Assembly (NCBI GenBank): GCA_900549325.1
Contig: UROI01000008.1
Coordinates: 1-45,228 of the forward strand
Length of the DNA stretch: 45,228 nt
Source: an uncultured Mycoplasmatota bacterium
Lineage (GTDB): Bacteria; Bacillota_I; Bacilli_A; RF39; UBA660
Direction: 5' to 3'
Shown here: in pieces, positions 26,733 to 35,844 of the stretch
Layout of the letters: each line of letters starts with the position of its first letter
Numbering within the stretch: the stretch's first letter is position 1
Notes under the pieces: model-generated
What the model was told of the DNA's origin: nothing
The model's input: only the letters and a program-made list of their open reading frames with translations
Database searches by the model: none
Position numbers and translations under genes: made by a program

Positions 26733-28092
26733 ATTTTTTACTATCTACTAAATACTTAATAATATTAGATAGATGCATACCATGAGAACCTTTAAATAAT
26801 ACCAAATCACCATCTTTAAGTAAATCATCTATATATACATAAGATTCATTCTCACTATCAAAATGTTTTAAATTAGCATAATTATTATTCTTTAAATATT
26901 CATCAGTATACTTAGTTTCATTACCAATAGTAACAATATAATCTAAATCACTACTAAGTAATACCTTACCTATTTCTTCATGAAGATTCTTACTAAAAGT
27001 ACCAAGTTCTAAAACATCACCAATTATAGCAATCTTTCTCTTACCTTCTCTTTTAACTAAAATCTCTAATGAAGATTTAATAGAATCTAATGAAGCATTA
27101 TAAGTATCATCTATCAAAGTAGCTCCATTATTTAATTTTTTAAACTCCAATCTATTACTAGTAAGTTTAAAGTTCTCAATACCTTTTTTTATATTTTCTA
27201 TATCAACATTACATAATATTCCCATTACATAAGCTACTAAAGAATTATATATAAAAGCAGTATTACCAATGTTACATTTAATATCATTATTATTAATTTT
27301 AAACTCAGTTAAATCACTATTAATATCTTTAGCCATATAATCACTATCATTATCTATACCAATAGTAATAACCTTATTTAAAGACTTAATATATTCAATA
27401 TTATCATGTAATATATCATTATCATTATTAATAACCAAAGGTCCATTAAGTCCTTCAATTATTTCTAATTTAGCTTTCATTATATTTTCTCTAGAACCCA
27501 AATTACCAATATGAGCAGTCCCTACATTAGTAATTACCGCCATTGTAGGTTTAGCTATATTAGTAAGAAAAGATATCTCACCAAAATTATTCATACCCAT
27601 TTCAATTACCATAATATCTTCATCTTTTAATCTAAGTATTGTAAAAGGAAGACCAATATGATTATTGTTATTACCTTCAGTCTTAAGTACTTTATACTTA
27701 GTACTAAGTACTGAATATATCATATCTTTCGTAGAGGTCTTACCTACACTGCCAGTAACACCCACTACTGGAATGTCATATAAACTTCTTTTATATCTAG
27801 CAAGATCTTGTATACATTTTAAAGAATCTTCTACTAAAACAATAGTTCTATCTTTATACTCTACTGGAATATCATTAATATCAATATTATCTAGTATACA
27901 AGCCTTTGCCCCCTTTTCAAGAGCATCTTTATAAAACTTATTACCATCAAAAGATTCCCCTTTAATACCAACATAAATATCCCCTTCTTGAATAGTTCTA
28001 GTATCATGAGAAAAATTATCAAGTACTAAGTTAATATCACCACATAATAATTTACCATTAAATTTATCAATTATATCTTTTACATAAATCAT
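26731..28092 (-). CDS. murF: UDP-MurNAc-tripeptide:D-Ala-D-Ala ligase MurF
   Basis: 453 residues. It shows the Mur-ligase layout: an N-terminal UDP-binding domain (DNFSHDTRTIQEGDIYVGIKG), the ATP loop GVTGSVGKTST (111-121), TEGNNNNHIGLPFTIL, IEMGMNNFGEI, and the C-terminal DDTYNASLDSIKSSLE with DVLELG. It adds D-Ala-D-Ala to the peptidoglycan precursor in the cytosol. The ATG at 28092 has AGGTG upstream; a GTG nine bases earlier is inside that site. It begins 9 bases after parC ends, so the two are co-transcribed, an unusual partnership, as murF normally sits with ddl or the dcw cluster. Confidence 0.94.
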   Translation of the reverse strand: MIYVKDIIDKFNGKLLCGDINLVLDNFSHDTRTIQEGDIYVGIKGESFDGNKFYKDALEKGAKACILDNIDINDIPVEYKDRTIVLVEDSLKCIQDLARYKRSLYDIPVVGVTGSVGKTSTKDMIYSVLSTKYKVLKTEGNNNNHIGLPFTILRLKDEDIMVIEMGMNNFGEISFLTNIAKPTMAVITNVGTAHIGNLGSRENIMKAKLEIIEGLNGPLVINNDNDILHDNIEYIKSLNKVITIGIDNDSDYMAKDINSDLTEFKINNNDIKCNIGNTAFIYNSLVAYVMGILCNVDIENIKKGIENFKLTSNRLEFKKLNNGATLIDDTYNASLDSIKSSLEILVKREGKRKIAIIGDVLELGTFSKNLHEEIGKVLLSSDLDYIVTIGNETKYTDEYLKNNNYANLKHFDSENESYVYIDDLLKDGDLVLFKGSHGMHLSNIIKYLVDSKK

Positions 28093-28101
28093 ATATAACA
28101 C

Positions 28102-30618
28102 CTACTCATAAGAATCATTAATAATACTATCAATATTAGATAGTTTATCATCTATTTCTTTTAAAGATACATCACTTTTTTCAACCTTAACCGAAGACTT
28201 ATCTTCCTTTTCCTTATCATTATATGTTTCCATACCTTTAATATTATAAGAAGATAATATTCTATCCTTAATCACATAAGAACCATTACTATATCTATCC
28301 ATAATAGGAATCTCTGTAATTTTAACTTCTTTAGTATAATTATCAGATACAATACCAATTAAACTCTTAGAGTCTTCAATATAAACACTAATAATCTTAC
28401 TAGGATTACTCTTAATTACTTTCATAAGAAGTATTCCTCTCTTAGCCCTTGAAGTCTTTTCAAATTCTAATAATTTAACTCTCTTACCAGTACCCTTATC
28501 AGTAAGTATTGTAATATATTCACTACCAGCAGCAAATAATATACCACTAACTACATAATCATCTTTTAAGTTAATAGACTTAACACCAGCAGCCCTAATT
28601 CCTACTACTGGAACCTCACTAACATCATACCATAGTCCATAACCACATGAAGTAGCAATAAATATTTCACTATCACTAGAGTCAGTAACACTAACTATTT
28701 CATCACCATCTTTAAGATTCATCATCTTAATAGGTTTACTATATCTTTGTGCTTTAAACTCACCAAGTAAAGTCCTCTTAATCATACCATTCTTAGAGAA
28801 ACTTGTAATATATTTTTCTTCATCAAAATCACTAACAAACATAGAATATACTATTTTTTCATTATCCATTAAAGGTATAATATTACTAATATGTTTACCT
28901 AAATCTTTCCATTTACATTCAGGTATATCATATACTGGTAAATATAAATAATTACCCAAATTAGTAAATAATAACATTACATCAGTAGTGTTAATATTAT
29001 ACATACCAATAGTATAATCATTTTCTTTAAGTAATGTATCCTCTCCATTAGAAGAACTATAACTTCTAAAAGGAACTCTCTTAATATATCCCTCATTAGT
29101 AACTACTACTACTACTTGTTCTTTCGGTATCATTCTCGTAGTATCAACCTTAACATCAGCAGCCTCATCCCTAATCTCTGTTCTTCTAGGAATAGCATAC
29201 TCCTTCTTAATCTTTCTAAGATCATCTTTAATAACTGAATTAAGTTTCTCAGGACTAGTTAATATTTCCTCATATAACTTAATCTTTTCTGCTAACTTCT
29301 TCATTTCTTCCTCTAAAGTAACAATATCAGTATTAGTAAGTCTATATAGTTGTAAATTAACTATAGCCTCAGCTTGCTTATCAGTAAATTCATACTCTTT
29401 AACCAAATTAACAATAGCATCAGCCTTATTCTTACTTCTTCTAATTAATGCAATAACCTCATCCAATATAGATATAGCTTTAATCAAACCTTCCATAATA
29501 TGATAACTTGCTCTAGCAGTCTTTAAATCATATTCTGTACCCTTATATACAATCTCTTTTTGATGAGCAATATAAGCATCTAATATTCCAAGTAAACCAA
29601 GTTGCATAGGTCTACGATTAACAATAACAACATTATTAAAGTTATAAGATATTTGTAAATCAGTATTCTTATATAAATAATTAAGAATATTATTAGCATC
29701 AGCATCTTTCTTTAAATCGATAGCAATTTGTAGACCTTCTTTGTCAGATTCATCTCTTACTTCTACTATACCATCAAGCTTTTTATCTAATCTTACTTCG
29801 TCTATTTTACGAACAAGTAAAGATTTATTAACATCATAAGGAATCTCATTAATAATAATCTTATTCTTATCAATAATAGCCTTAGCCCTTATATATATCT
29901 TTCCTCTACCAGTTTCATAAGCTTGCTTTATACCATCTAAACCAAGTACTATACCACCAGTAGGAAAATCAGGCCCTTTAACATAATTCATTATAGTATC
30001 AAGTCTACTATTAGGATTATCTATTCTAAATACAGTAGCATCAATAACTTCACCTAAATTATGTGGAGGCATATTAGTAGCATAACCAGCACTAATACCC
30101 GTAGTACCATTTACAAGTAAATTAGGAAATCTACTTGGAAGTACTGTAGGTTCTAACAATCTATCGTCGTAGTTAGGAGCCATAGGTACAATACCAGTTT
30201 TATCAATATCTCTTAGAAGTTCTCCTGCTATTTTAGATAGTCTTGCTTCAGTATAACGGCTAGCGGCAGGGCTATCTCCATCAATAGAACCATTATTACC
30301 TTGCATTTCTATCAAAGGAGCCTCATTCTTCCAAGGCTGACTCATTCTAACTATCGCCTCATAAATAGAACTATCACCATGAGGATGATAATTACCCATT
30401 ACCATACCAACAGCATTAGCACTCTTTTTAGTAGGCTTATCATAAGTATTATGTTCTTTATACATTGAATATAATATTCTTCTTTGTACAGGTTTTAATC
30501 CATCTCTAACATCAGGAATAGCTCTATCTTGAATAATATATTTAGAATATCTACCAAAGCTTTCACCCATTATATCTTCTAAAGAATAATCATATATTCT
30601 TTTAATAATTTCTTCCAT
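28102..30618 (-). CDS. parC: DNA topoisomerase IV subunit A
   Basis: 838 residues, with GyrA/ParC layout: winged-helix and tower domains with active-site Tyr122 (AASRYTEARL), then a C-terminal beta-propeller. The quinolone region reads HPHGDSSIYEA with Ser83, Ser84 and Glu87, the residues associated with susceptibility. The GyrA-box (QRRGGKG) is absent; the equivalent stretch reads RAKRGILLMK, favouring ParC over GyrA. It decatenates chromosomes together with ParE. parE, usually immediately upstream, is not there; the upstream neighbour is a secreted protein gene ending at a terminator. ATG with GGTGG upstream and its own TTGAAA-17-TATAAT promoter. Confidence 0.9.
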   Translation of the reverse strand: MEEIIKRIYDYSLEDIMGESFGRYSKYIIQDRAIPDVRDGLKPVQRRILYSMYKEHNTYDKPTKKSANAVGMVMGNYHPHGDSSIYEAIVRMSQPWKNEAPLIEMQGNNGSIDGDSPAASRYTEARLSKIAGELLRDIDKTGIVPMAPNYDDRLLEPTVLPSRFPNLLVNGTTGISAGYATNMPPHNLGEVIDATVFRIDNPNSRLDTIMNYVKGPDFPTGGIVLGLDGIKQAYETGRGKIYIRAKAIIDKNKIIINEIPYDVNKSLLVRKIDEVRLDKKLDGIVEVRDESDKEGLQIAIDLKKDADANNILNYLYKNTDLQISYNFNNVVIVNRRPMQLGLLGILDAYIAHQKEIVYKGTEYDLKTARASYHIMEGLIKAISILDEVIALIRRSKNKADAIVNLVKEYEFTDKQAEAIVNLQLYRLTNTDIVTLEEEMKKLAEKIKLYEEILTSPEKLNSVIKDDLRKIKKEYAIPRRTEIRDEAADVKVDTTRMIPKEQVVVVVTNEGYIKRVPFRSYSSSNGEDTLLKENDYTIGMYNINTTDVMLLFTNLGNYLYLPVYDIPECKWKDLGKHISNIIPLMDNEKIVYSMFVSDFDEEKYITSFSKNGMIKRTLLGEFKAQRYSKPIKMMNLKDGDEIVSVTDSSDSEIFIATSCGYGLWYDVSEVPVVGIRAAGVKSINLKDDYVVSGILFAAGSEYITILTDKGTGKRVKLLEFEKTSRAKRGILLMKVIKSNPSKIISVYIEDSKSLIGIVSDNYTKEVKITEIPIMDRYSNGSYVIKDRILSSYNIKGMETYNDKEKEDKSSVKVEKSDVSLKEIDDKLSNIDSIINDSYE

Positions 30619-30636
30619 ACATTTACCACCATACCA

Positions 30637-30665
30637 ATTATATAATATTTTTCCTTTATTTTCAA
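30637..30665 (-). promoter_or_regulatory. Sigma-A promoter of parC-murF
   Basis: On the minus strand: TTGAAA (30660-30665), 17 bp, TATAAT (30637-30642), 18 bases before the parC ATG. Confidence 0.8.
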
Positions 30666-30689
30666 GGCATTATACATTTAATTTACATG

Positions 30690-30721
30690 AAAAGAGTACC
30701 ATCATTCCATAGTACTCTTTA
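30690..30721 (-). terminator. Intrinsic terminator of the pilus-like operon
   Basis: Arms AAAGAGTAC and GTACTCTTT (minus strand, 30712-30720 and 30691-30699) around a twelve-base loop, followed by a short T-run, 16 bases after the stop of the TasA-like gene. Confidence 0.8.
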
Positions 30722-30736
30722 GAGTTATATTATTAT

Positions 30737-31771
30737 TTATTCAGTAGCAGTACTTCCACCACTAGTATCTTTTGTAGTATACGATATAGTACATGTTGTA
30801 TTAGCGGTTACACTATTTATTTTAAATGTTCCATCAGAAGTAGTCAAAGTAACAACTGGTTTTTGGCTATTTGTACAAGATACAGAAGAAAAATAGTACT
30901 GAGTAAGAATATTAGTTAATGTCCTAGAAAAATTATATGAAAAACTCTCACCAGCATTTACAGATTTAAGTGCCAATTGTGTTTCTGTAGCACCAACTAA
31001 TTTTCTAATAACTGTTACACTATATGCATCAGACGTAGAAACAGTTGAAGATAACTTCTTAGTAACATTACCACTCATTATACCAGAACAAGGACTGAAT
31101 TCTGTGCAAGACGTCATTGTATTGCCTTCGATAGGAACGCCATAATAATAATAAGTTGAACCACTATTTACATTAAGAGTTATACTATTGTCTGTAGTCA
31201 CCTCATATGTGTTAGAACCATTAATCTTATAGTATATAGCGGTTACTCCACTGATACCTTCTTTTGACAAAGTCAAACTATATGTAGTAGACTCCGTATA
31301 AGTAACAAGTCTCATATAACTAGGAAGAACAATATCGTCTTTACTTGTAGCTACTCCAACCGTAATTGTAACCGTATTAGAAGTATTATTAGTTATTTTA
31401 ATTCCAACAATACTTTCAGCATCACCCTCAATAGCACCATTTGGCATTACAGTACCAACAGCATTTCTTGTAAATGTTATATCTCCATCACTACCATCAT
31501 AAATATACCAAACAGCATAATAAAAGTAATCAACGCCACCCTCATTATATAAACCAATATTGGCATCCCTTGATTCCCCAGGACCTATTGTTATATCGAC
31601 GGTATCAAAAACATCGCCATTATAAGTCAAATCAGATTTAAGAGTTATAGGGTTAGCTATCTCAGCAGTCGCCGTAAAAACAGCAAATGTAGAACCAACA
31701 CCTAGTCCAACCAAACCTATTGTTATCACCAAAATTAAATAGATTGTTTTCATTGAAACTTTAGTTTCCAT
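30737..31771 (-). CDS. TasA/SipW-type secreted matrix-like protein
   Basis: 344 residues. The N-terminal hydrophobic segment (residues about 9-31) ends GVGSTFAVFTATAEI, followed by ITLKSDLTYNG; this resembles TasA/camelysin proteins that need a SipW-type signal peptidase. The mature part is Thr/Ser/Asn/Gly-rich and beta-rich with a few Cys that could pair. No type IV prepilin motif (G before FTLxE) is present, although a prepilin peptidase gene lies immediately upstream (15 bases). It is probably an extracellular fibre or adhesin component, inferred. The ATG at 31771 is favoured, since AAGGAGG sits 10 bases upstream; an ATG nine bases earlier is too close to it. No SipW gene is visible in the window. 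Confidence 0.6.
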   Translation of the reverse strand: METKVSMKTIYLILVITIGLVGLGVGSTFAVFTATAEIANPITLKSDLTYNGDVFDTVDITIGPGESRDANIGLYNEGGVDYFYYAVWYIYDGSDGDITFTRNAVGTVMPNGAIEGDAESIVGIKITNNTSNTVTITVGVATSKDDIVLPSYMRLVTYTESTTYSLTLSKEGISGVTAIYYKINGSNTYEVTTDNSITLNVNSGSTYYYYGVPIEGNTMTSCTEFSPCSGIMSGNVTKKLSSTVSTSDAYSVTVIRKLVGATETQLALKSVNAGESFSYNFSRTLTNILTQYYFSSVSCTNSQKPVVTLTTSDGTFKINSVTANTTCTISYTTKDTSGGSTATE

Positions 31772-31786
31772 AATATACATTCCTCC

Positions 31787-32554
31787 TTATTTAATAAAGA
31801 AATTAAGTATTCCTGTTATATCAACCTTAGATATATGTATTAGTATTGCAGCCATAGCTAAGAATGGTCCAAAAGGTATTAAATTATCCTTTCTACTAAA
31901 GAGCATATAAACCGCTACTGGGAAAGCAATAAAAGTAGCCAAGAATATATCACAAATACATAGCGGATATCCAATTACTATTCCAAATAGAAACATTAAC
32001 TTAATATCACCGCCACCCATAGACTCTCTCTTAAATAACCTATCCCCTATTAATTTTATCACATACATCGTAATAAAAGCAAGGATTCCTGCAATAATTT
32101 TATCAGCAGTATATTCAAGTCCAAAGAAGATAAGTTCAAGTAATATAATCATAATTGCGGCCACCGCTATAACCTCGTCAAGTATAATCATATATTCAAT
32201 ATCACTTACAATAATAGTAATTAAACTTGATATAAATATTAAACTAATAACAAAGTTATAACTAAAACCAAATGAATGGTAAGAAGTACAGAATAATACT
32301 CCAGTAATAACTTCTACTAATAAATAGCTTATTGGTATCTTATTGTGGCAACATCTACTCTTACCACCTTGTATAACATAAGATACTACCGGTATTAATT
32401 CATACCATCTAAGTTTATGTTGACATGAGTGGCAATGACTACTAGGATATAAAATAGATTCGTTATTAGATAGTCTTACTGCCAAATTATTAAGAAAACT
32501 CCCCATTACTGTCCCAAAAATAAATATCACTGTATATATATATATTTCTTCCAT
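31787..32554 (-). CDS. Prepilin peptidase (type IV leader peptidase/N-methyltransferase)
   Basis: 256 residues, about seven or eight membrane segments. The N-terminal methyltransferase-like part has GSFLNNLAVR and a cytosolic Cys-rich loop (CHSC near 41-44 and CC near 68-69; the second pair is CC instead of the usual CxxC). The aspartate protease residues are seen in SDIEYMIILDE and GGGDIKLM. It cleaves and methylates type IV prepilins or pseudopilins at the inner membrane. ATG at 32554 with AGGTG upstream; it begins 8 bases after the T2SF gene ends. No recognisable prepilin gene is nearby. Confidence 0.9.
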   Translation of the reverse strand: MEEIYIYTVIFIFGTVMGSFLNNLAVRLSNNESILYPSSHCHSCQHKLRWYELIPVVSYVIQGGKSRCCHNKIPISYLLVEVITGVLFCTSYHSFGFSYNFVISLIFISSLITIIVSDIEYMIILDEVIAVAAIMIILLELIFFGLEYTADKIIAGILAFITMYVIKLIGDRLFKRESMGGGDIKLMFLFGIVIGYPLCICDIFLATFIAFPVAVYMLFSRKDNLIPFGPFLAMAAILIHISKVDITGILNFFIK

Positions 32555-32562
32555 AATCACAC

Positions 32563-33867
32563 CTATAAAATATCATTATACATACTAAACATTGGAACAA
32601 ATATAGCAAGTAATACAACACCAACTATTCCCGCAAGTAATATAATCATAACTGGTTCTATTAAACTTTTTAATCTTTGAATTAAAGTTTTTTGTTCTTC
32701 TTCGTAGTAGGCGGCAACATTTTCCATCATTATTCCTAGTCTACCAGTCTTCTCACCAGTAACAAGCATTTCATAAGCTATTCTAGGAAAAGCCCATTTA
32801 TTTTCAAAAGCCTTCGATAGGCCAGCCCCCGTACTAAGATTAGTAACAGCTTCTCTTATAATATCTTTATATATTTCATTATTAGTAACTTTACCTAACA
32901 TTTCAATACTATCAGTAATAAATACATCATGTTTAATAAGTGAAGAAAAAGTCTTAGTAAACATAACTACTTGATTATCAATAATTACATCTTTAATTAT
33001 TGGAATATGCATAAGTATATACTGAACAATATATCTAAATTTTTTAATATTTTTATACATAACAAGAAGTATAATAATAACACCCGCTATAGCAATAACA
33101 ATCTTAATAATATTATTCTTAACAAAATTACTAGTATTAATCAAAAATACTGTAATACCAGGAAGACTAGCTCCCAGTTGACTAAATATATCTTCAAACT
33201 TAGGTATAATAAATATAAGTAAAAATGTTAATACTGCTACTGCTACTACTAGAACAACGCTTGGATAAGTAAGTGCCGATATTATTTGTTTTCTATTTGT
33301 ATCAGCAGTCTTATAATAGGCGGCCATATCGTCTAGTGCCTCAGTTAAATTACCGGTAAGCTCAGATGTTTTAAGCATATTAATAAGTAGTTTAGGAAAT
33401 ATATTTCCCTGTCTAGCTAATGCTTCACTAAAAGGAGCTCCCGTATTTAGTTCATATAATATTTTTTTATATAAATTTTTTCTATTCTTATCTTTAGTTT
33501 GCTGATCTAGCATAGTAATAGAATCAGTAAGTGGAATACCACTCTTAATATAGGTAGATAGCTGCGTTAAAAAGAATACTAAATCCTTATACTTCATAGG
33601 TCTTTCTAATGTTAAAAAATCACCAAGTTTACTAATCTTTGTTTCTTTAATCTCTAATATTTTATAACCCTGACTATTTAAGAAAGATTCTACATCTAAC
33701 CTTCTGAAAGCATCAAAATAGCCTTTAACAGTCTTACCTTCTTTGTCGTAGCAGGTATATTTATACCTTGTTTTAACCTTGCCAACTGCACTATTACCAT
33801 TAATAGTCTGATTAGAAGAAAAAACAACATTATTACTATTAGTATTATTAGTATTTTTACCATTCAT
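32563..33867 (-). CDS. Type II secretion/type IV pilus platform protein (PilC/GspF/ComGB type)
   Basis: 434 residues. After an Asn-rich N-terminus and a YTCYDKEGKTVKGYFDAFRR segment comes a duplicated T2SF domain: the first repeat from about 105 (FFLTQLSTYIKSGIPLTDSI), the second from about 305 (FTKTFSSLIKHDVFITDSIEML). Each is followed by membrane segments, and the protein ends at LLAGIVGVVLLAIFVPMF. It is the inner-membrane platform of a type IV pilus or competence pseudopilus. The partner ATPase PilB/GspE/ComGA is not encoded next to it. The ATG at 33867 has AGGTGA 8 bases upstream; the longer frame to 33924 lacks a site. Confidence 0.9.
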   Translation of the reverse strand: MNGKNTNNTNSNNVVFSSNQTINGNSAVGKVKTRYKYTCYDKEGKTVKGYFDAFRRLDVESFLNSQGYKILEIKETKISKLGDFLTLERPMKYKDLVFFLTQLSTYIKSGIPLTDSITMLDQQTKDKNRKNLYKKILYELNTGAPFSEALARQGNIFPKLLINMLKTSELTGNLTEALDDMAAYYKTADTNRKQIISALTYPSVVLVVAVAVLTFLLIFIIPKFEDIFSQLGASLPGITVFLINTSNFVKNNIIKIVIAIAGVIIILLVMYKNIKKFRYIVQYILMHIPIIKDVIIDNQVVMFTKTFSSLIKHDVFITDSIEMLGKVTNNEIYKDIIREAVTNLSTGAGLSKAFENKWAFPRIAYEMLVTGEKTGRLGIMMENVAAYYEEEQKTLIQRLKSLIEPVMIILLAGIVGVVLLAIFVPMFSMYNDIL

Positions 33868-33892
33868 AATATAATCACCTATTCTATAAATA

Positions 33893-33921
33893 ATTATAAC
33901 ATAGAATAATCTATTTTTTAA
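33893..33921 (-). promoter_or_regulatory. Promoter of the T2SF-peptidase-TasA-like operon
   Basis: On the minus strand: TTAAAA (33916-33921), 17 bp, TATAAT (33893-33898), about 26 bases before the ATG. Its -35 overlaps that of the divergent plus-strand promoter. Confidence 0.6.
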
Positions 33922-33946
33922 CACTTTTTTATAAATTTCATATATT
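33918..33946 (+). promoter_or_regulatory. Promoter of the YqfQ-like gene
   Basis: TTAACA (33918-33923), 17 bp, TATATT (33941-33946), 24 bases before the ATG. It is back to back with the divergent operon promoter. Confidence 0.55.
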
Positions 33947-33969
33947 ATTTTAGAAAGGGAGTATTATAT

Positions 33970-34419
33970 ATGTATGGAAATAACTTTGGATATCCTTTTA
34001 TGGGTGGGATGCCTAGTCAAATAGTACCTCCAATGACAGGAAATATGATGGGACCAATGATGGGAGCCCCATTAAGGTCTGCAGGTGGTGGTGGTCTTCG
34101 TTCATTACTAGGTTTAGGTAGAACAGCGGGCGCAGCCTCTAATGGTTTTAACTTTACCAGTCTTTTAAATGGTGCCTCAAAAACACTTGGAGTAGTAAAA
34201 GATGCCATCCCCGTAGTCAAAGAAGTCGGACCAATGATGAATAATATGCGTTCTATGTTAAAAATAGCCTCAGTATTCAAAGACGAAACAGATACCACTA
34301 AAAAAGAAAATACTACATCCTCGAACATAGCATCTTCAAACACCAGCAGTAATAACACTACTACTCAAAAAGTAGAATATACAAATCAAACAAATAACCA
34401 ACCAAATTTCTTTTTATAA
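33970..34419 (+). CDS. YqfQ-like protein
   Basis: 149 residues. The N-terminus is rich in Met, Pro and Gly (GNMMGPMMGAPL), then GGGGLRSLLGLGR, a helical central region with VKEVGPMMNNMRSMLKIASVFK, and a Ser/Thr/Asn-rich tail. This order (Pro/Gly-rich head, glycine patch, 'GPMM-N-MLK' helix) resembles the Bacillus YqfQ/VrrA family (PF14181), of unknown function and linked to spore-former envelopes. ATG with AAAGGGAG upstream. It is a single-gene unit between divergent promoters and a strong terminator. Assignment rests on composition plus the short helix motif. Confidence 0.65.
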   Translation: MYGNNFGYPFMGGMPSQIVPPMTGNMMGPMMGAPLRSAGGGGLRSLLGLGRTAGAASNGFNFTSLLNGASKTLGVVKDAIPVVKEVGPMMNNMRSMLKIASVFKDETDTTKKENTTSSNIASSNTSSNNTTTQKVEYTNQTNNQPNFFL

Positions 34420-34434
34420 GAAATTTTTTATTTT
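34404..34434 (+). terminator. Terminator of the YqfQ-like gene, convergent with mreD
   Basis: Nine-base arms AAATTTCTT (34404-34412) and AAGAAATTT (34418-34426) followed by a T-run; spans the stop codon. AT-only apart from one pair; it may work in both directions. Confidence 0.7.
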
Positions 34435-34934
34435 ATATATTTCACATCAAACTTATTATATATAAATTTCATTACGAAATAACTAATACTAGTATAAATA
34501 ATAGTCATAAATATACTATGAATAATAATATTAAATAAAAGTATAATACTATAACTACCATATCCCGTAAACATTAATATCACAAAAGATAATACGTGAT
34601 AAACAATAATACCAATATAACTAATAATATTAGTCATAAAAACATTATCAGACAAAATATTATATAATATCTTAATAACTATTCCAGTAACAATAAATAT
34701 AAAAGTATTAACAAATATTGTTGAAGTATAAAGAATATCAAACAGTACACCAAATATAAATATAAGTATAAAATACTTCTTATCATTATCAAAATAAGGA
34801 TATATAATACCAAATGCAATAATCATATATATCGTCGTAAAATAACTAATATTAGATAAAGTACTAGGAAATATATTAGACATAATACCTTCAAGTAAAA
34901 AAGAAATAACTAAATATATAATACTAATAATCAT
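34428..34934 (-). CDS. mreD: Rod-shape-determining protein MreD
   Basis: 168 residues, five or six membrane segments, very hydrophobic with little conserved sequence, as usual for MreD (short segment YFDNDKKYFILIFIFGVLFDILYTSTIF). The call relies on size, topology and overlap by 11 bases with the end of mreC. It works with MreC and RodA/PBP2 in elongation of the side wall. ATG with AAAGGAAA upstream. No minC/minD follow, unlike in Bacillus. Confidence 0.8.
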   Translation of the reverse strand: MIISIIYLVISFLLEGIMSNIFPSTLSNISYFTTIYMIIAFGIIYPYFDNDKKYFILIFIFGVLFDILYTSTIFVNTFIFIVTGIVIKILYNILSDNVFMTNIISYIGIIVYHVLSFVILMFTGYGSYSIILLFNIIIHSIFMTIIYTSISYFVMKFIYNKFDVKYIK

Positions 34935-35787
34935 TACTATCTTTCCTTTTTAATATACTAACATAATTAATATCCGTAAAATCACTTGAAGGTCTAACCT
35001 TAATAATCTTAGCCAAATCATAGGAGTCAGTAGATATCTCACTAACAGTACCCACTAAAATACCCGAAGGAAATATACCACCAAGTCCAGAAGTATATAC
35101 ATAGTCTCCTACTCTAACATCTTTAGTATTACTAATACCCTCTACTTCTAAATAATTATCATTATAATCATAACTATTAATAAGACCATATAAATCATAA
35201 TCACCATTACTTATATGAACAGATATCTTATTATTAGTGTCACTTGTGGTAATAAGTCTAACATCCGAAGTAAAAGTACTAGTCTTAATAATTCTACCAA
35301 TTAATCCCTTAGAATTAATAACAACCATATCTTTCTCTACTCCATTATAAGTACCCTTATCTATTGTAATAGTATTATACCAAAAACCAACATTTCTACT
35401 GACAACTGTAGCATTCAAATATTCATAGTCAGATAAATTATGTTCAATATTAAGTTCTTCCTTTAGCTTTTCAAGTTCTCTTCTAAGTTCAATATTCTCA
35501 GTCTCAATTGAAGTAATTCTATCAAGAGAAGTCTCTAATATATCATTATCTTCTTCTACATTTTTAAGTTCATTATAATCATTAATTTTACCAGATACAA
35601 ATCTAACCGGATATGATACAATCTTCTCAGTATACACTAAAGCATCTCTAATAAAAGATTCAACCTTATTAAGTTTTCTATCTTCTTTAAGAGTAAAAGA
35701 AAAAATAACAAAGATAATAATAATTAAAACTATAATACCAATAACAATATATTTCTTAGGTATTCCCTTCTTACTTTGTATAAACAT
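34924..35787 (-). CDS. mreC: Rod-shape-determining protein MreC
   Basis: 287 residues: a basic N-terminus, one membrane helix (about 14-32), a coiled coil rich in Glu/Leu (about 70-115, ETENIELRRELEKLKEEL), and two beta domains (YLNATVVSRNVGFWYNTITIDKGTYNGV and GLIGRI, SGLGGIFPSGILVGTV). It is a periplasmic-side scaffold of the elongasome. It lies downstream of radC and upstream of mreD. mreB, which in Bacilli normally sits between radC and mreC, is absent. A TATAAT at 35813-35818 in the radC-mreC gap may be a promoter, but no good -35 was found. Confidence 0.93.
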   Translation of the reverse strand: MFIQSKKGIPKKYIVIGIIVLIIIIFVIFSFTLKEDRKLNKVESFIRDALVYTEKIVSYPVRFVSGKINDYNELKNVEEDNDILETSLDRITSIETENIELRRELEKLKEELNIEHNLSDYEYLNATVVSRNVGFWYNTITIDKGTYNGVEKDMVVINSKGLIGRIIKTSTFTSDVRLITTSDTNNKISVHISNGDYDLYGLINSYDYNDNYLEVEGISNTKDVRVGDYVYTSGLGGIFPSGILVGTVSEISTDSYDLAKIIKVRPSSDFTDINYVSILKRKDSNDY

Positions 35788-35844
35788 TTATATCACATTC
35801 CCATCGTATTTTATTATATAATATTTTTACTTAAATTAAAAGTA

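Noticed and set aside
34017..34358. 113-residue reading frame on the minus strand
   Set aside because: It is the reverse complement of the YqfQ-like gene, has odd composition and no ribosome-binding site.
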